This document shows positions 43,005 through 57,300 of a stretch of DNA of 64,000 bases, one piece after another. Every line of letters starts with the position of its first letter. The stretch's first letter is position 1. Both the position numbers and the translations under genes were made by a program. Under the pieces are notes generated by a model. That model did not search any database, was not told where the DNA came from, and saw nothing but the letters and a program-made list of their open reading frames with translations. This stretch comes from Bufo bufo (Eukaryota > Chordata > Amphibia > Anura > Bufonidae). The stretch spans positions 341,589,010-341,653,009 of the forward strand of contig NC_053392.1 of NCBI RefSeq assembly GCF_905171765.1. Reading direction: 5' to 3'.

Positions 43005-44705
43005 AGAGGTCCCGTAGCAGAGAATCAGGCTTCATGTCAGCAGAGAATCAGTCTTCATGTCATAGCAGAGAATCAGGCTTCACGTCACCCAAAACTGGAA
43101 CAGTCCATTGTCAGATATTTAGGCCCCGGCACCCAGGCAGAGGAGAGAGGTCCCATAACATAGAATCTGGCTTCATGTCAGCACAGAATCAGGCTTCATG
43201 TCATAGCAGAAAATCAGGCTTCACGTCACCCACTACTGGAACAGTCCATTGTCAGATATTTAGGCCCAGGCACCCAGGCAGAGGAGAGAGGTCCCATAGC
43301 AGAGAATCTGGCTTCATGTCAGCAGAGAATCAGTCTTCATGTCATAGCAGAGAATCAGGCTTCACGTCACCCACCACTGGAACAGTCCATTGTCAGATAT
43401 TTAGGCCCAGGCACCCAGGCAGAGGAGAGAGGTCCCATAGCAGAGATTCAGGCTTCATGTCAGCAGAGAATCAGTCTTCATGTCATAGCAGAGAATCAGG
43501 CTTCACGTCACCCAACATTGGAACAGTCCATTATCATATAATTTAGGCCCCGGCACCCAGACAGAGGAGAGAGGTCCCATAACATAGAATCTGGCTTCAT
43601 GTCAGCAGAGAATCAGTCTTCATGTCATAGCAGAGAATCAGGCTTCATGTCACCCACCACTGGAACAGGCCTCTGTCAGATATTTTTAGGCCCCGGCACC
43701 CAGACAGAGGAGAGAGGTCCCATAACATAGAATCTGGCTTCATGTCAGCAGAGAATCAGTTTTCATGTCATAGCAGAGAATCATGCTTCACGTCACCCAA
43801 CATTGGAACAGTCCATTGTTATATAATTTAGGCCCCGGCACCCAGACAGAGGAGAGAGGTCACATAACATAGAATCTGGCTTCATGTCAGCGACTCAGCA
43901 GAGAATCAGTCTTCATGTCATAGCAGAGAATCAGGCTTCATGTCACCCACCACTGGAACAGGCCATTGTCAGATATTTCTAGGCCCCGGCACCCAGACAG
44001 AGGAGAGAGGTCCCATAACATAGAATCTGGCTTCATGTCAGCAGAGAATCAGTCTTCATGTCATAGCAGAGAATCATGCTTCACGTCACCCAACATTGGA
44101 ACAGTCCATTGTCATATAATTTAGGCCCCGGCGCCCAGACAGAGGAGAGAGGTCCCATAACAGAGATTCAGGCTTCATGTCAGCGACTCAGCAGAGAATC
44201 AGTCTTCATGTCATAGCAGAGAATCAGGCTTCATGTCACCCACCACTGGAACAGGCCACTGTCAGATATTTTTAGGCCCCGGCACCCAGACAGAGTAGAG
44301 AGGTCCCATAACAGAGATTCAGGCTTCATGTCAGCAGAGAATCAGTCTTCATGTCATAGCAGAGAATCAGGCTTCACGTCACCCACCACTGGAACAGTCC
44401 ATTGTCATATATTTAGGCCCCGGCACCCAGACAGAGGAGAGAGGTCCCATAGCAGAGAATCTGGCTTCATGTCAGCAGAGAATCAGTCTTCATGTCATAG
44501 CAGAGTATCATGCTTCACGTCACCCACCACTGGAACAGTCCATTGTCACATATTTAGGCCCAGGCACCCAGGCAGAGGAGAGAGGTCCCATAGCAGAGAA
44601 TCTGGCTTCATGTCATAGCAGAGAATCGGGCTTAATGTCACCCACCACTGGAACAGGCCACTGTCAGATATTTTTAGGCCCCGGCACCCAGACAGAGGAG
44701 AGGTT
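43005..44705. repeat. 141-bp tandem array (about 12 units) in hAT A2
   Basis: These are the same units as 8640-9358, with landmarks GCAGAGAATCAGTCTTCATG and GAACAGTCCATTGTCA. Several units have small insertions (for example GCGACTCA near 43890 and 44184), which break the long open frame seen in parts of the array. Alternating unit subtypes (CACCACTGG and CAACATTGG) suggest two-unit steps of duplication between 43500 and 44200. Confidence 0.9.
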
Positions 44706-44819
44706 CATTCAACTTTGGGTTGCCCCGCAATATAATGATAAAATGAAAATAAAAATAGGATTGAATGAGGAAGTGCCCTGGAGTACAATAATATATGGTT
44801 AAGGGGAGGTAGTTAATGT

Positions 44820-47800
44820 CTAATCTGCACAAGGGATGGACAGGTCCTGTGGGATCCATGCCTGGCTCATTTTTATGAACGTCAGCTTGTCCACATTGGC
44901 TGTAGACAGGCGGCTGCGTTTGTCTGTAATGACGCCCCCTGCCGTGCTGAATACACGTTCAGACAAAATGCTGGCCGCTGGTCAGGTCAGCACCTCCAAG
45001 GCATAAAAGGCTAGCTCTGGCCAAGCGGACAATTTGGAGACCCAGAAGTTGAATGGGGCCGAACCATCAGTCAGTATGTGGAGGGGTGTGCACAGGTACT
45101 GTTCCACCATGTTAGTGAAAGTTGCCTCCTGCTAACACGTTCCGTATCAGGTGGTGGTGCAGTTAGCTGTGGCGTGGTGACAAAACTTTTCCACATCTCT
45201 GCCATGCTAACCCTGCCCTCAGAGGAGCTGGCCGTGACACAGCTGTGTTGGCGATCTCTTGCTCCTCCTCTGCCTTCGCCTTGGGCTTCCACTTGTTCCC
45301 CTGTGACATTTGGGAATGCTCTCAGTAGCGCGTCTACCAACGTGCGCTTGTACTCGTGTATCTTTCTATCACGCTCCAGTGCAGGAAGTAAGGTGGGCAC
45401 ATTGTCTTTGTACCGGGGATCCAGCAGGGTGGCAACCCAGTAGTCCGCACACGTTAAAATGTGGGCAACTCTGCTGTCGTTGCGCAGGCACTGCAGCATG
45501 TAGTCACTCATGTGTGCCAGGCTGTCCAGAGGTAAGGACAAGCTGTCCTCTGTGGGAGGCGTATCGTCATCGTCCTCCGTTTCCCCCCAGCCACGCACCA
45601 GTGATGGGCCCCAGCTGCGTTGGGTGCCACCCCACTGTGAACATGCTTCAACCTCATCCTCCTCCACCATCCTCGTCCTCCTCATCCTCCAGTAGTGGGC
45701 CCTGGCTGGCCACATTTGTACCTGGCCTCTGCTGTTGCAAAAAAACCTCCCTCTGAGTCACTTCTAAGAAACTTGCCTGAAAGTGCTAAAAATGACCCCT
45801 CTTCCTCCTCCTCCTCCTCCTGGGCCACCTCCTCTTCCATCATCGCCCTAAGTGTTTTCTCAAGGAGACATAGAAGTGGTATTGTAACGCTGATAACGGC
45901 GTCATCGCCACTGGCCATGTTGGTGGAGTACTCGAAACAGCGCAACAGGGCACACAGGTCTCGCATGGAGGCCCAGTCATTGGTGGTGAAGTGGTGCTGT
46001 TCCGCAGTGCGACTGACCCGTGCGTGCTGCAGCTGAAACTCCACTATGGCCTGCTGCTGCTCGCACAGTCTGTCCAGCATGTGCAAGGTGGAGTTCCACC
46101 TGGTGGGCACGTCGCATATGAGGCGGTGAGCGGGAAGGCCGAAGTTACGCTGTAGCGCTGACAGGCGAGCAGCGGCAGGTTGTGAACGCCGGAAGCGCGA
46201 ACAGACGGCCCGCACTTTATGCAGCAGCTCTGACATGTCGGGGTAATTGCGAATGAACTTCTGCACCACCAAATTCAGCACATGCGCCAGGCAAGGGATG
46301 TGCGTAAAACCGGCTAGTCCCAGAGCTGCAACGAGATTTCGTCCATTATCGCACACCACCAGGCCGGGCTTCAGGCTCACCGGCAGCAACCACTCGTCGG
46401 TCTGTTGTTCTATACCCCGCCACAACTCCTGTGCGGTGTGGGGCCTGTCCCCCAAACATATGAGTTTCAGAATGGCCTGCTGACGTTTACCCCGGGCTGT
46501 GCTGAAGTTGGTGGTGAAGGTGTGTGGCTGACTGGATGAGCAGGTGGAAGAAGAGGAGGAGGAAGCTGAGTAGGAGGAGGAGGAGACAGGAGGCAAAGAA
46601 TGCTGCCTGCGATCCTTGGCGCCGGAAGGACGTGCGCCAAACAGCTCTCCGCCTGGGGCCCAGCCGCCACTACATTTACCCAGTGTGCAGTTAGGGAGAT
46701 ATAGCATCCCTGGCCGTGCTTACTGGTCCACGTATCTGTGGACCTTGCCACAAATGGCGTTGTGCAGTGCACACTTGATTTTATCGGATACTTGGTTGTG
46801 CAGGGAAGGCACGGCTCTCTTGGAGAAGTAGTGCCAGCTGGGAACAACATACTGTGGGACAGCAAGCGACATGAGCTGTTTGAAGCTGTCTGTGTCCAGC
46901 AGCCTAAATGACAGCATTTCATAGGCCAGTAGTTTAGAAATGCTGGCATTCAGGGCCAGGGATCGAGGGTGGTTAGGTGGGAATTTACGCTTTCTCTCAA
47001 ATGTTTGTGAGATGGAGAACTGAACGCTGCCGTGTGACATGGTTGAGATGCTTGGTGACGCAGGTGGTGGTGTTGGTGGTACATCCCATGTTTGCTGGGC
47101 GGCAGGTGCCAACGTTTCTCCAGAGGCGGAGCAAGAGGCCGAGGCGGCAGCAGCAGAAGAGGTAGCAGGGGGAGCCTGAGTGACTTCCTTGTTTTTAAGG
47201 TGTTTACTCCACTGCAGTTCATGCTTTGCATGCAGGTGCCTGGTCATGCAGGTTGTGCTAAGGTTCAGAACGTTAATGCCTCGCTTCAGGCTCTGATGGC
47301 ACAGCGTGCAAACCACTCGGGTCTTGTCGTCAGCACATTGTTTAAAGAAGTGCCATGCCAGGGAACTCCTTGAAGCTGCCTTTGGGGTGCTCGGTCCCAG
47401 ATGGCGGCGGTCAGTAGCAGACGGAGTCTCTTGGTGGCGGGTGTTCTGCTTTTGCCCACTGCTCCCTCTTTGTCTTTTGCTACGCTGTTGGCTCAGTCTC
47501 ACCACTGCCTCTTCCTTTGAACTGTGAAAGTCAGTGGCACGACCTTCATTCCATGTGGGGTCTAGGACCTCATCGGGACGATGCATCGTCTTCCACCCAG
47601 TCTTGATCCCTGACCTCCTGTTCAGTCTGCACACTGCAGAAAGACGCAGCAGTTGGCACCTGTGTTTCGTCATCATCAGAGACGTGCTGAGGTGGTATTC
47701 CCATGTCCTCATCATCAGGAAACATAAGTGGTTGTGCGTTAGTGCATTCTATATCTTCCACCCCTGGGGAAGGGCTAGGTGGATGCCCTTGGGAAACCCT

Positions 47801-48211
47801 GCCAGCAGAGTCTTCAAACAGCATAAGAGACTGCTGCATAACTTGAGGCTCAGACAGTTTCCCTGATATGCATGGGGGTGATGTGACAGACTGATGGGCT
47901 TGGTTTGCATGCGCCATCTGTGCGCTTTCTGCAGAAGACTGGGTGGGAGATAATGTGAACGTGCTGGATCCACTGTCGGCCACCCAATTGACTAATGCCT
48001 GTACCTGCTCAGGCCTTACCATCCTTAGAATGGCATTGGGCCCCACCAAATATCGCTGTAACTTCTGCTGGCTACTGGGACCCGAGTTAGTTGGTTCACT
48101 AGGACGTGTGGCTGTGGCAGAACGGCCACGTCCTCTCCCAGCACCAGAGGGTCCACTAACACCACCACGACCATGTCCGCGTCCGCGTCCCTTACTAGAT
48201 GTTTTCCTCAT
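44820..48211 (-). pseudogene. hAT transposase, copy A2, several frameshifts
   Basis: This is close to the A1 protein along its whole length. It starts at the ATG at 48209-48211; the frame pieces are 47570-48211 (N-terminus), 46720-47715 (BED finger to the MLSFRL region), a piece with DTWTSKHGQG ending near 46610, 45682-46707 (VVCDNGRN, CLAHVLN and TRWNS), 45071-45715, and the C-terminus to 44820. Breaks include a small change at about 47577, an 8-bp loss at about 46738, single-base changes near 46613 and 45700, and a one-base loss at about 45120. The catalytic motifs themselves are largely kept. No full-length product is expected. Confidence 0.93.
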
Positions 48212-48309
48212 TGTTACCGTTCACCACAATAAGAAAAATATTATTTGGCCCAATGTATTGAATTAAAATTCAGGCCTTTATTTACAGACACCTAACACTA
48301 TCTGGCTAT

Positions 48310-51300
48310 CTATTTAGGTACCGTATTACACTAATAAAGGCACAGCAGTAACGACAGATTTAGCTGAATATAAATTTAAGGCCTAGTATTTAGGCGCTGG
48401 ATGACAGGTATACGTTTACGGACAGAATTAGACTTGGAATTGCACAGTAGCGTGTGTGTGAAGTTATTGAGAATAACCCTATCTGCACCTTGAATCTTAT
48501 ATACCCTTTTAGGGATAGATTTAAAGTAGGCCTGATACAGCAGAAACCACAAATTTAGAGATTTGCAAAATTGGGAATTGTATTTCAACCCAGAACAAAA
48601 ACTGTGCTTTGACGGACACTAAATAACTTGACCAGCTAAAGGAATAATGACAGATTTGGATGAATATAAATTTGAGGCCTATTTTTTAGGCGCTGGGTGA
48701 CAGGTATACGTTTACACACAGAATTAGACTTGGAATTGCACAGTAGCGTGTGTGTGAGGTTATTGAGAATAACCCTATCTGCACCTTGAATCTTATATAC
48801 CCTTTTAGGGATAGATTTAAAGTAGGCCTGATACAGCAGAAACCACTAATTTAGAGAATTGCAAAATTGGGAATTGTATTTCAACCCAGAACAAAAACTG
48901 TGCTTTGACGGACACTAAATAACTTGACCAGCTAAAGGAATAATGACAGATTTGGATGAATATAAATTTGAGGCCTATTTTTTAGGCGCTGGGTGACAGG
49001 TATACGTTTACACACAGAATTAGACTTGGAATTGCACAGTAGCGTGTGTGTGAGGTTATTGAGAATAACCCTATCTGCACCTTGAATCTTATATACCCTT
49101 TTAGGGATAGATTTAAAGTAGGCCTGATACAGCAGAAACCACTAATTTAGAGAATTGCAAAATTGGGAATTGTATTTCAACCCAGAACAAAAACTGTGCT
49201 TTGACGGACACTAAATAACTTGACCAGCTAAAGCAATAATGACAGATTTGGATGAATATAAATTTGAGGCCTATTTTTTAGGCGCTGGGGGACAGGTATA
49301 CGTTTACACACAGAATTAGACTTGGAATTGCACAGTAGCGTGTGTGTGAAGTTATTGAGAATAACCCTATCTGCACCTTGAATCTTATATACCCTTTTAG
49401 GGATAGATTTAAAGTAGGCCTGATACAGCAGAAACCACTAATTTAGAGAATTGCAAAATTGGGAATTGTATTTCAACCCAGAAAAAAAACTGTGCTTTGA
49501 CGGACACTAAATAACTCGACCAGCTAAAGCAATAATGACAGATTTGGATGAATATAAATTTGAGGCCTATTTTTTAGGCGCTGGGTGACAGGTATACGTT
49601 TACGGACAGAATTACTTGGAATTGCACAGTAGCGTGTGTGTGAAGTTATTGAGAATAACCCTATCTGCACCTTGAATCTTATATACCCTTTTAGGGATAT
49701 ATTTAAAGTAGGCCTAATACAGCAGAAACCACTAATTTAGAGAATTGCAAAATTGGGAATTGTATTTCAACCCAGAACAAAAACTGTGCTTTGACGGACA
49801 CTAAATAACTTGACCAGCTAAAGCAATAATGACAGATTTGGATGAATATAAATTTGAGGCCTATTTTTTAGGCGCTGGGTGACATGGAAACGTTTACGGA
49901 CAGAATTAGACTTGGAATTGCACAGTAGCGTGTGTGTGAAGTTATTGAGAATAACCCTATCTGCACCTTGAATCTTATATACCCTTTTAGGGATAGATTT
50001 AAAGTAGGCCTGATACAGCAGAAACCACTAATTTAGAGAATTGCAAAATTGGGAATTGTATTTCAACCCAGAACAAAAACTGTGCTTTGACGGACACTAA
50101 ATAACTTGACCAGCTAAAGCAATAATGACAGATTTGAATGAATATAAATTTGAGGCCTATTTTTTAGGCGCTGGGTGACAGGTATACGTTTACACACAGA
50201 ATTAGACTTGGAATTGCACAGTAGCGTGTGAGTGAAGTTATTCAGAATAACCCTATCTGCACCTTGAATCTTATATACCCTTTTAGGGATAGATTTAAAG
50301 TAGGCCTGATACAGCAGAAACCACTAATTTAGAGAATTGCAAAATTAGGAATTGTATTTCAACCCAGAACAAAAACTGTGCTTTGACGGACACTAAATAA
50401 CTTGACCAGCTAAAGCAATAATGACAGATTTGGATGAATATAAATTTGAGGCCAATTTTTTAGGTGCTGGGTGACAGGTATACGTTTACGGACAGAATTA
50501 GACTTGGAATTGCACAGTAGCGTGTGTGTGAAGTTATTGAGAATAACCCTATCTGCACCTTGAATCTTATATGCCCTTTTAGGGATAGATTTAAAGTAGG
50601 CCTGATACAGCAGAAACCACTAATTGAGAGAATTGCAAAATTGGGAATTGTATTTCAACCCAGAACAAAAACTGTGCTTTGACGGACACTAAATAACTTG
50701 ACTAGCTAAAGCAATAATGACAGATTTGGATTAATATAAATTTGAGGCCTATTTTTTAGGCGCTGGGTGACATGGAAACGTTTACGGACAGAATTAGACT
50801 TGGAATTGCACAGTAGCGTGTGTGTGAAGTTATTGAGAATAACCCTATCTGCACCTTGAATCTTATATACCCTTTTAGGGATAGATTTAAAGTAGGCCTG
50901 ATACAGCAGAAACCACTAATTTAGAGATTTGCAAAATTGGGAATTGTATTTCAACCCAGAACAAAAACTGTGCTTTGACGGACACTAAATAACTTGACCA
51001 GCTAAAGCAATAATGACAGATTTGGATGAATATAAATTTGAGGCCTATTTTTTAGGCGCTGGGTGACATGGAAACGTTTACGGACAGAATTAGACTTGGA
51101 ATTGCACAGTAGCGTGTGTGTGAAGTTATTGAGAATAACCCTATCTGCACCTTGAATCTTATATACCCTTTTAGGGATAGATTTAAAGTAGGCCTGATAC
51201 AGCAGAAACCACTAATTTAGAGAATTGCAAAATTGGAAATTGTATTTCAACCCAGAACAAAAACTGTGCTTTGACGGACACTAAATAACTTGACCAGCTA

Positions 51301-54300
51301 AAGCAATAATGACAGATTTGAATGAATATAAATTTGAGGCCTATTTTTTAGGCGCTGGGTGACAGGTATACGTTTACGGACAGAATTAGACTTGGAATTG
51401 CACAGTAGCGTGTGTGTGAAGTTATTGAGAATAACCCTATCTGCACCTTGAATCTTATATACCCTTTTAGGGATAGATTTAAAGTAGGCCTGATACAGCA
51501 GAAACCACTAATTTAGAGAATTGCAAAATTAGGAATTGTATTTCAACCCAGAACAAAAACTGTGCTTTGACGGACACTAAATAACTTGACCAGCTAAAGC
51601 AATAATGACAGATTTGGATGAATATAAATTTGGGGCCTATTTTTTAGGCGCTGGGTGACAGGTATACGTTTACGGACAGAATTAGACTTGGAATTGCACA
51701 GTAGCGTGTGTGTGAAGTTATTGAGAATAACCCTATCTGCACCTTGAATCTTATATGCCCTTTTAGGGATAGATTTAAAGTAGGCCTGATACAGCAGAAA
51801 CCACTAATTTAGAGAATTGCAAAATTGGGAATTGTATTTCAACCCAGAACAAAAACTGTGCTTTGACGGACACTAAATAACTTGACTAGCTAAAGCAATA
51901 ATGACAGATTTGGATGAATATAAATTTGAGGCCTATTTTTTAGGCGCTGGGTGACATGGAAACGTTTACGGACAGAATTAGACTTGGAATTGCACAGTAG
52001 CGTGTGTGTGAAGTTATTGAGAATAACCCTATCTGCACCTTGAATCTTATATACCCTTTTAGGGATAGATTTAAAGTAGGCCTGATACAGCAGAAACCAC
52101 TAATTTAGAGAATTGCAAAATTGGGAATTGTATTTCAACCCAGAACAAAAACTGTGCTTTGACGGACACTAAATAACTTGACCAGCTAAAGCAATAATGA
52201 CAGATTTGGATGAATATAAATTTGAGGCCTATTTTTTAGGCGCTGGGTGACAGGTATACGTTTACACACAGAATTAGACTTGGAATTGCACAGTAGCGTG
52301 TGTGTGAAGTTATTGAGAATAACCCTATCTGCACCTTGAATCTTATATACCCTTTTAGGGATAGATTTAAAGTAGGCCTGATACAGCAGAAACCACTAAT
52401 TTAGAGATTTGCAAAATTGGGAATTGTATTTCAACCCAGAACAAAAACTGTGCTTTGACGGACACTAAATAACTTGACCAGCTAAAGCAATAATGACAGA
52501 TTTGGATGAATATAAATTTGAGGCCTATTTTTTAGGCGCTGGGTGACAGGTATACGTTTACGGACAGAATTAGACTTGGAATTGCACAGTAGCGTGTGTG
52601 TGAAGTTATTGAGAATAACCCTATCTGCACCTTGAATCTTATATACCCTTTTAGGGATAGATTTAAAGTAGGCCTGATACTGCAGAAACCACTAATTTAA
52701 AAAATTGCAAAATTGGGAATTGTATTTCAACCCAGAACAAAAACTGTGCTTTGACGGACACTAAATAACTTTACCAGCTAAAGCAATAATGACAGATTTG
52801 GATGAATATAAATTTGAGGCCTATTTTTTAGGCGCTGGGTGACAGGTATCGTTTACGGACAGAATTAGACTTGGAATTGCACAGTAGCGTGTGTGTGAAG
52901 TTATTGAGAATAACCCTATCTGCACCTTGAATCTTATATACCCTTTTAGGGATAGATTTAAAGTAGGCCTGATACAGCAGAAACCACTAATTTAGAGAAT
53001 TGCAAAATTGGGAATTGTATTTCAACCCAGAACAAAAACTGTGCTTTGACGGACACTAAATAACTTGACCAGCTAAAGCAATAATGACAGATTTGGATGA
53101 ATATAAATTTGGGGCCTATTTTTTAGGCGCTGGGTGACATGGAAACGTTTACGGACAGAATTAGACTTGGAATTGCACAGTAGCGTGTGTGTGAAGTTAT
53201 TGAGAATAACCCTATCTGCACCTTGAATCTTATATACCCTTTTAGGGATAGATTTAAAGTAGGCCTGATACAGCAGAAACCACTAATTTAGAGAATTGCA
53301 AAATTGGGAATTGTATTTCAACCCAGAACAAAAACTGTGCTTTGACGGACACTAAGTAACTTGACCAGCTAAAGCAATAATGACAGATTTGGATGAATAT
53401 AAATTTGAGGCCTATTTTTTAGGCGCTGGGTGACAGGTATACGTTTACACACAGAATTAGACTTGGAATTGCACAGTAGCGTGTGTGTGAAGTTATTGAG
53501 AATAACCCTATCTGCACCTTGAATCTTATATACCCTTTTAGGGATAGATTTAAAGTAGGCCTGATACAGCAGAAACCACTAATTTAGAGAATTGCTAAAT
53601 TAGGAATTGTATTTCAACCCAGAACAAAAACTGTGCTGTGACGGACACTAAATAACTTGACCAGCTAAAGCAATAATGACAGATTTGGATGAATATAAAT
53701 TTGGGGCCTATTTTTTAGGCGCTGGGTGACAGGTATACGTTTACGGACAGAATTAGACTTGGAATTACACAGTAGCGTGTGTGTGAAGTTATTGAGAATA
53801 ACCCTATCTGCACCTTGAATCTTATATGCCCTTTTAGGGATAGATTTAAAGTAGGCCTGATACAGCAGAAACCACTAATTTAGAGAATTGCAAAATTGGG
53901 AATTGTATTTCAACCCAGAACAAAAACTGTGCTTTGACGGACACTAAATAACTTGACCAGCTAAAGCAATAATGACAGATTTGGATGAATATAAATTTGA
54001 GGCCTATTTTTTAGGCGCTGGGTGACAGGTATACGTTTACGGACAGAATTAGACTTGGAATTGCACAGTAGCGTGTGTGTGAAGTTATTGAGAATAACCC
54101 TATCTGCACCTTGAATCTTATATACCCTTTTAGGGATAGATTTAAAGTAGGCCTGATACTGCAGAAACCACTAATTTAAAAAATTGCAAAATTGGGAATT
54201 GTATTTCAACCCAGAACAAAAACTGTGCTTTGACGGACACTAAATAACTTTACCAGCTAAAGCAATAATGACAGATTTGGATGAATATAAATTTGAGGCC

Positions 54301-57300
54301 TATTTTTTAGGCGCTGGGTGACATGGAAACGTTTACGGACAGAATTAGACTTGGAATTGCACAGTAGCGTGTGTGTGAAGTTATTGAGAATAACCCTATC
54401 TGCACCTTGAATCTTATATACCCTTTTAGGGATAGATTTAAAGTAGGCCTGATACAGCAGAAACCACTATTTTAGAGAATTGCAAAATTGGGAATTGTAT
54501 TTCAACCCAGAACAAAAACTGTGCTTTGACGGACACTAAATAACTTGACCAGCTAAAGCAATAATGACAGATTTGGATGAATATAAATTTGGGGCCTATT
54601 TTTTAGGCGCTGGGTGACATGGAAACGTTTACGGACAGAATTAGACTTGGAATTGCACAGTAGCGTGTGTGTGAAGTTATTGAGAATAACCCTATCTGCA
54701 CCTTGAATCTTACATACCCTTTTAGGGATAGATTTAAAGTAGGCCTGATACAGCAGAAACCACTAATTTAGAGAATTGCAAAATTGGGAATTGTATTTCA
54801 ACCCAGAACAAAAACTGTGCTTTGACGGACACTAAATAACTTGACCAGCTAAAGCAATAATGACAGATTTGAATGAATATAAATTTGAGGCCTATTTTTT
54901 AGGCGCTGGGTGACAGGTATACGTTTACACACAGAATTAGACTTGGAATTGCACAGTAGCGTGTGTGTGAAGTTATTGAGAATAACCCTATCTGCACCTT
55001 GAATCTTATATACCCTTTTAGGGATAGATTTAAAGTAGGCCTGATACAGCAGAAACCACTAATTTAGAGAATTGCAAAATTAGGAATTGTATTTCAACCC
55101 AGAACAAAAACTGTGCTTTGACGGACACTAAATAACTTGACCAGCTAAAGCAATAATGACAGATTTGGATGAATATAAATTTGAGGCCTATTTTTTAGGC
55201 GCTGGGTGACAGGTATACGTTTACACACAGAATTAGACTTGGAATTGCACAGTAGCGTGTGTGTGAAGTTATTGAGAATAACCCTATCTGCACCTTGAAT
55301 CTTATATACCCTTTTAGGGATAGATTTAAAGTAGGCCTGATACAGCAGAAACTACTAATTTAGAGAATTGCAAAATTAGGAATTGTATTTCAACCCAGAA
55401 CAAAAACTGTGCTGTGACGGACACTAAATAACTTGACCAGCTAAAGCAATAATGACAGATTTGGATGAATATAAATTTGAGGCCTATTTTTTAGGCGCTG
55501 GGTGACAGGTATACGTTTACGGACAGAATTAGACTTGGAATTGCACAGTAGCGTGTGTGTGAAGTTATTGAGAATAACCCTATCTGCACCTTGAATCTTA
55601 TATGCCCTTTTAGGGATAGATTTAAAGTAGGCCTGATACAGCAGAAACCACTAATTTAGAGAATTGCAAAATTGGGAATTGTATTTCAACCCAGAACAAA
55701 AACTGTGCTTTGACGGACACTAAATAACTTGACTAGCTAAAGCAATAATGACAGATTTGGATGAATATAAATTTGAGGCCTATTTTTTAGGCGCTGGGTG
55801 ACATGGAAACGTTTACGGACAGAATTAGACTTGGAATTGCACAGTAGCGTGTGTGTGAAGTTATTGAGAATAACCCTATCTGCACCTTGAATCTTATATA
55901 CCCTTTTAGGGATAGATTTAAAGTAGGCCTGATACAGCAGAAACCACTAATTTAGAGATTTGCAAAATTGGGAATTGTATTTCAACCCAGAACAAAAACT
56001 GTGCTTTGACGGACACTAAATAACTTGACCAGCTAAAGCAATAATGACAGATTTGGATGAATATAAATTTGAGGCCTATTTTTTAGGCGCTGGGTGACAG
56101 GTATACGTTTACGGACAGAATTAGACTTGGAATTGCACAGTAGCGTGTGTGTGAAGTTATTGAGAATAACCCTATCTGCACCTTGAATCTTATATACCCT
56201 TTTAGGGATAGATTTAAAGTAGGCCTGATACTGCAGAAACCACTAATTTAAAAAATTGCAAAATTGGGAATTGTATTTCAACCCAGAACAAAAACTGTGC
56301 TTTGACGGACACTAAATAACTTTACCAGCTAAAGCAATAATGACAGATTTGGATGAATATAAATTTGAGGCCTATTTTTTAGGCGCTGGGTGACAGGTAT
56401 CGTTTACGGACAGAATTAGACTTGGAATTGCACAGTAGCGTGTGTGTGAAGTTATTGAGAATAACCCTATCTGCACCTTGAATCTTATATACCCTTTTCA
56501 GGGATAGATTTAAAGTAGGCCTGATACAGCAGAAACCACTAATTTAGAGAATTGCAAAATTGGGAATTGTATTTCAACCCAGAACAAAAACTGTGCTTTG
56601 ACGGACACTAAATAACTTGACCAGCTAAAGCAATAATGACAGATTTGGATGAATATAAATTTGGGGCCTATTTTTTAGGCGCTGGGTGACATGGAAACGT
56701 TTACGGACAGAATTAGACTTGGAATTGCACAGTAGCGTGTGTGTGAAGTTATTGAGAATAACCCTATCTGCACCTTGAATCTTATATACCCTTTTAGGGA
56801 TAGATTTAAAGTAGGCCTGATACAGCAGAAACCACTAATTTAGAGAATTGCAAAATTGGGAATTGTATTTCAACCCAGAACAAAAACTGTGCTTTGACGG
56901 ACACTAAGTAACTTGACCAGCTAAAGCAATAATGACAGATTTGGATGAATATAAATTTGAGGCCTATTTTTTAGGCGCTGGGTGACAGGTATACGTTTAC
57001 ACACAGAATTAGACTTGGAATTGCACAGTAGCGTGTGTGTGAAGTTATTGAGAATAACCCTATCTGCACCTTGAATCTTATATACCCTTTTAGGGATAGA
57101 TTTAAAGTAGGCCTGATACAGCAGAAACCACTAATTTAGAGAATTGCAAAATTAGGAATTGTATTTCAACCCAGAACAAAAACTGTGCTGTGACGGACAC
57201 TAAATAACTTGACCAGCTAAAGCAATAATGACAGATTTGGATGAATATAAATTTGGGGCCTATTTTTTAGGCGCTGGGTGACAGGTATACGTTTACGGAC